Assembly (NCBI RefSeq): GCF_041929345.1
Contig: NZ_JBHFNQ010000206.1
Location: forward strand, 124,001 to 188,000
DNA from: Floridanema aerugineum
GTDB taxonomy: Bacteria; Cyanobacteriota; Cyanobacteriia; Cyanobacteriales; Aerosakkonemataceae
Reading direction: 5' to 3'
DNA: 64,000 nt
The notes below the pieces were generated by a model that had not been told where the DNA came from, did no database searches, and was given only the letters and a program-made list of their open reading frames with translations. Shown here piece after piece: positions 61,605 to 64,000 of this stretch (the stretch's first letter is position 1; every line of letters begins with the position of its first letter). The translations under genes and the position numbers were made by a program.

Positions 61605-61635
61605 TCTAAAATTCTCCGAATAAATTAATACCACC

Positions 61636-61935
61636 ATGACGAAACAATTGATTCCCGAAGTATATCCCGAAGTTCCGCCAAAAGTATTCCTCAAAGCATT
61701 TCCGTTTATTAGCAGACAACAATATGCTGCTTTGCTGGGTTATGATGTCGGTACGATTAACAGTTATTTCTGCAAACCCTATCCAAAATCTACACCCGGA
61801 AAACGAGGTAGAAGACGAGAAGTTCCTACCATTGTCAAACGCTACACCGGACGAATTGCACTTGACTTAATCGCTAGTGGAATTACACCAATTGACTCCG
61901 AAATTAATCAATATTTGTACCCAGTACCAAAATAA
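61636..61935 (+). CDS. Unknown small basic protein (HTH-like)
   Basis: The 99-residue product is basic in the middle (KSTPGKRGRRREVPTIVKRY) and has a segment like the recognition part of an HTH (QQYAALLGYDVGTINSYF). It is likely a DNA-binding protein. Located 31 bp after the previous gene in the row of small genes. Confidence 0.5.
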   Translation: MTKQLIPEVYPEVPPKVFLKAFPFISRQQYAALLGYDVGTINSYFCKPYPKSTPGKRGRRREVPTIVKRYTGRIALDLIASGITPIDSEINQYLYPVPK

Positions 61936-61983
61936 ATTGCTTCAATTGTACCGCGCACATATCAATATTTAAGGAAATTTCTT

Positions 61984-62625
61984 ATGCTAAAAATCATGCA
62001 GAAATATGAAAGCATGAACGTTATCGAATTATGGAAAACCAAAAAAGTAGTGTCTCAATCTCGCGGACGTGCTATCTTTGCTGCACTAGGCATTGATGAT
62101 GCCACGCCAGAACAAGTGGAATTGATTGCAGATATCGATCGCCTAATGACGGCTAAAGGCATTAAAGATGCAAGCGAAGGAGTACGACGCTATCAAAGTG
62201 GCGAACGTGCGACTAAAACACAACAAACTAACACCAATAGCAGCAACAATAGCAATAATTACACTGCTCAGAATGCTAAAGCTACTCAGTTACAATTGGT
62301 GCAGCGCAGTGCCGAAACAAAAGCAGCTGGATTGGAAATAACGGGTAACTTACTAGCAGCTAAATACTTGACTGGCGAGATTGCATATAGCCCAGAAGTG
62401 CAGCAAAAGGTAGACCAAAGTTACCAAGTTTTGGAAGCAGCATTGTATGGCATCAATCCAGATTACGATAGCGAAAATTTAGTCACCGAAATAGAGACGC
62501 AACTCCCAAACGTACTAGGCGGTATCACCTCGAATATTACCGCCTTACCCACCAGCAAAGAAGTTGTCTCTACCAACAGCAGCAGCAACAACAACAGCAG
62601 TGGCAAGAATGGCAAACAATCATAG
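61984..62625 (+). CDS. Unknown protein with Asn/Ser-rich linkers
   Basis: The 213-residue product has a structured N-terminal part (about 1-75), an Asn/Ser/Thr-rich linker (78-98), a helical part (about 105-160) and an Asn/Ser-rich C-terminus. TAAGGAAA is found 8 bases before the ATG. Family not recognised. It overlaps the next gene by 17 bp. Confidence 0.5.
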   Translation: MLKIMQKYESMNVIELWKTKKVVSQSRGRAIFAALGIDDATPEQVELIADIDRLMTAKGIKDASEGVRRYQSGERATKTQQTNTNSSNNSNNYTAQNAKATQLQLVQRSAETKAAGLEITGNLLAAKYLTGEIAYSPEVQQKVDQSYQVLEAALYGINPDYDSENLVTEIETQLPNVLGGITSNITALPTSKEVVSTNSSSNNNSSGKNGKQS

Positions 62626-63025
62626 AAATTTCGATGAGGTGATTACAGATGTTTGGACGTTGGAATTGGGTATTACCGACCGATTGTTGGGCGATAGTAT
62701 CCGAATTGATTGGCAGGTTATAGTGATGACAAAAACCAAAACGATTCGCTTACCAATTCGTGTAGCTACTCCCGCCCCCATTGTTAGTCGCACTTACAGT
62801 TATACAGAGGATTATGCTCCTAATAATTGTGCCGATACTGCATCAGAAAATAACCATCTACCTTTAATCTTTGGGTTGTTTCTTGCTAGCTTGATAATCT
62901 TTAGTATTGGCTACATTGTGGCGCAAAATCAGCAGAATATCGCTCTAGAGAATGCTAAGAAAGAAGCCATAGCAGCCCAAAATAAACTACAGGCAGTTAA
63001 GCGATGTGTGGAAGCGATAAAGTGA
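62609..63025 (+). CDS. Unknown single-pass membrane protein
   Basis: The likely start (ATG 62609) overlaps the end of the previous gene; a later ATG at 62726 is possible. One transmembrane helix is seen in the stretch LPLIFGLFLASLIIFSIGYI, followed by a coiled-coil tail with Gln, Asn and Lys (NQQNIALENAKKEAIAAQNK). The layout is like that of the protein at 63239-63532. Family not recognised. Confidence 0.5.
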   Translation: MANNHRNFDEVITDVWTLELGITDRLLGDSIRIDWQVIVMTKTKTIRLPIRVATPAPIVSRTYSYTEDYAPNNCADTASENNHLPLIFGLFLASLIIFSIGYIVAQNQQNIALENAKKEAIAAQNKLQAVKRCVEAIK

Positions 63026-63032
63026 ACGACAA

Positions 63033-63218
63033 ATGAAAATAAGACGCATTACAGCAACTATTCAGTACTGCAATTCCGGTAGAACTGAAGAACGAACTGT
63101 TACTTGTTTGTTTGACGACATTAGCGAACAGTACGAACTAACTAAAGTTTTTGTTGTGGAGTTAGCAAAAAAGCTCACATTCAGCAAAAATGACCAAACT
63201 TTCTTGGTGAACGATTAA
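63033..63218 (+). CDS. Small unknown protein
   Basis: The 61-residue product has a beta-type start (KIRRITATIQYCNSGRTEER) and no known domain. It begins 7 bp after the previous gene and ends before GGAGGTAAGAGC, the ribosome binding site of the next. Confidence 0.4.
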   Translation: MKIRRITATIQYCNSGRTEERTVTCLFDDISEQYELTKVFVVELAKKLTFSKNDQTFLVND

Positions 63219-63238
63219 ATAATTTTGGAGGTAAGAGC

Positions 63239-63532
63239 ATGACTTTCGGTTCTACTTCATCGCCAGAACGAAGTTATGGTTTAGCGATGTTGATGAAAAC
63301 GTTGTTGCTGCTTTCTGTACTAGGTGTTGGTATTTTTATTGGCACTAGGTTTGTGGAAGTTAGTAACTCCGATAGAGTACGTTCGTTAACTCGTAATAAC
63401 CTCAAATTAGTAGATGATAATCGTTTGTTGCGCGACCAAATCAAGCAAAATAATGCCCAACTCAAAGAGGTGAACACTAAGCTCGAACAGCTTACCAAAT
63501 GTTTAGAAAATGCTGGATACAGCAAGAAATGA
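63239..63532 (+). CDS. Small single-pass membrane protein with coiled coil
   Basis: The 97-residue product has one membrane helix (residues about 15-36) and a coiled-coil C-terminal part (LKLVDDNRLLRDQIKQNNAQ). GGAGG lies 8 bases before the ATG. The design, helix then coiled coil, is like phage spanin or conjugation accessory proteins, but no homology was seen. Confidence 0.55.
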   Translation: MTFGSTSSPERSYGLAMLMKTLLLLSVLGVGIFIGTRFVEVSNSDRVRSLTRNNLKLVDDNRLLRDQIKQNNAQLKEVNTKLEQLTKCLENAGYSKK

Positions 63533-63538
63533 AAAACC

Positions 63539-64000
63539 ATGACTAAATATAGATACACCAATCCTCAAGGTGATGATTGCACTTGTACTTGTCGTCACAA
63601 CCATCATTCGCCTTCTCAAAAGTCATACGAAACAACACTAACACCCCGTCAAATCGATGCTATAAAGAGCATTTGTAAACGAAATAAAAGTCAGAAAGAG
63701 ATTGGTGGCATTGTCCTCAAAGATGGCACGATTAAGCAGTTACCAAACATTGCCAGAAATCAACGCGATAGGTTTGAATTTAGGTGGGGTGATGAAGCTG
63801 CGATCGCTATTTGGCATCGTCATTTAGAGCATCACGAACCATTCTTGTCTGATGATGACATTAAAGCAGCACAAACTAGCGGTTTATCAGTCTATATGTA
63901 CCATGAAAGTGAGGATATTTTTGACGAATATCATCCTCATGGCACTCCCACTAACAAGCCAGTTCGTAATTATGAAATCAGCTTCTCTTGCCCACCAAGG
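63539..64000 (+). CDS. JAMM/JAB-type metallopeptidase, 3' end cut
   Basis: The frame from ATG 63539 runs to the window end (154 residues seen). It has an EIGGIVL strand with the catalytic-type Glu, and about 55 residues later HRHLEHHEPFLSDDD, which matches H-x-H-x(8)-S-x-x-D, the JAMM zinc signature. JAB proteins include phage tail-tip hydrolases and deubiquitinase-like enzymes of bacterial conflict systems. A His/Cys-rich start (CTCTCRHNHH) may bind a second metal. Stop codon outside the window. Confidence 0.65.
   Translation, partial: MTKYRYTNPQGDDCTCTCRHNHHSPSQKSYETTLTPRQIDAIKSICKRNKSQKEIGGIVLKDGTIKQLPNIARNQRDRFEFRWGDEAAIAIWHRHLEHHEPFLSDDDIKAAQTSGLSVYMYHESEDIFDEYHPHGTPTNKPVRNYEISFSCPPR

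Overview
The window looks like part of a large accessory replicon (conjugative plasmid or integrative element) of a cyanobacterium, probably filamentous. Support for this is the many HIP1 octamers (GCGATCGC), the AT-rich composition, a 9-bp CTCTGCG-type intergenic repeat at 1648-1673, and cyanobacterial-style families (DUF5674, Rpn nuclease). No rRNA, tRNA, CRISPR array or complete insertion sequence was seen.

Layout. 1-5900: a type IV secretion (conjugation) operon with a VirB4-like ATPase (cut by the window edge), a secreted protein, and VirB6-, VirB8/TraE-, VirB10- and VirB9-like proteins. 5891-7836: an AAA ATPase plus TOPRIM pair resembling PARIS/OLD-type defence. 7897-8621: an HTH gene that continues in the -1 frame through an A9 run. 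8622-9290: a non-coding block of palindromes and 26-bp direct repeats, a good origin candidate, ahead of a PriCT-2/DUF3987 primase-helicase (9291-12665). 12.7-19.4 kb: Rpn nuclease, small genes, a tyrosine recombinase, an AAA ATPase/ParB-like pair, and several broken genes (DUF5674, a short minus-strand gene, a CobW remnant). 19.4-29.5 kb: a Dda/RecD-like helicase, a methylase-fold protein without its catalytic motif, a PIN-like protein, an HTH-HicB fusion with HicA, and a plasmid-borne sliding clamp (dnaN), clamp loader (dnaX) and delta subunit (holA).

Defence block, 29.6-56.8 kb. A three-gene pPIWI-RE operon (PIWI protein, DinG-like Fe-S helicase, REase) is read leftwards. Divergent from it is a three-gene operon ending in a 1912-residue DruE/DUF1998-type helicase. 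Convergent with that, 16 bp away, is a six-gene minus-strand operon encoding a GNAT-TGT fusion (tRNA-guanine-transglycosylase fold, DpdA-like), an unknown protein, a 1333-residue ATPase with a long coiled coil, an unknown winged-helix-like protein, a second ATPase with the same DYGYGKT P-loop, and a PRTase-like protein. The nine genes at 38249-56844 may be one undescribed base-modification and restriction system; this is the main candidate for novelty.

57-64 kb: a frameshifted coupling-protein (VirD4/TraD) remnant, an RHH-like regulator next to 9-bp iterated sites, a cytosine-5 methyltransferase fused to a long unknown C-terminal region, and a row of small co-directional genes ending in a JAMM/JAB peptidase cut by the window edge. 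Several frameshifts sit at short homopolymers (A9, C4, A6), so either gene decay or sequencing indels must be considered.
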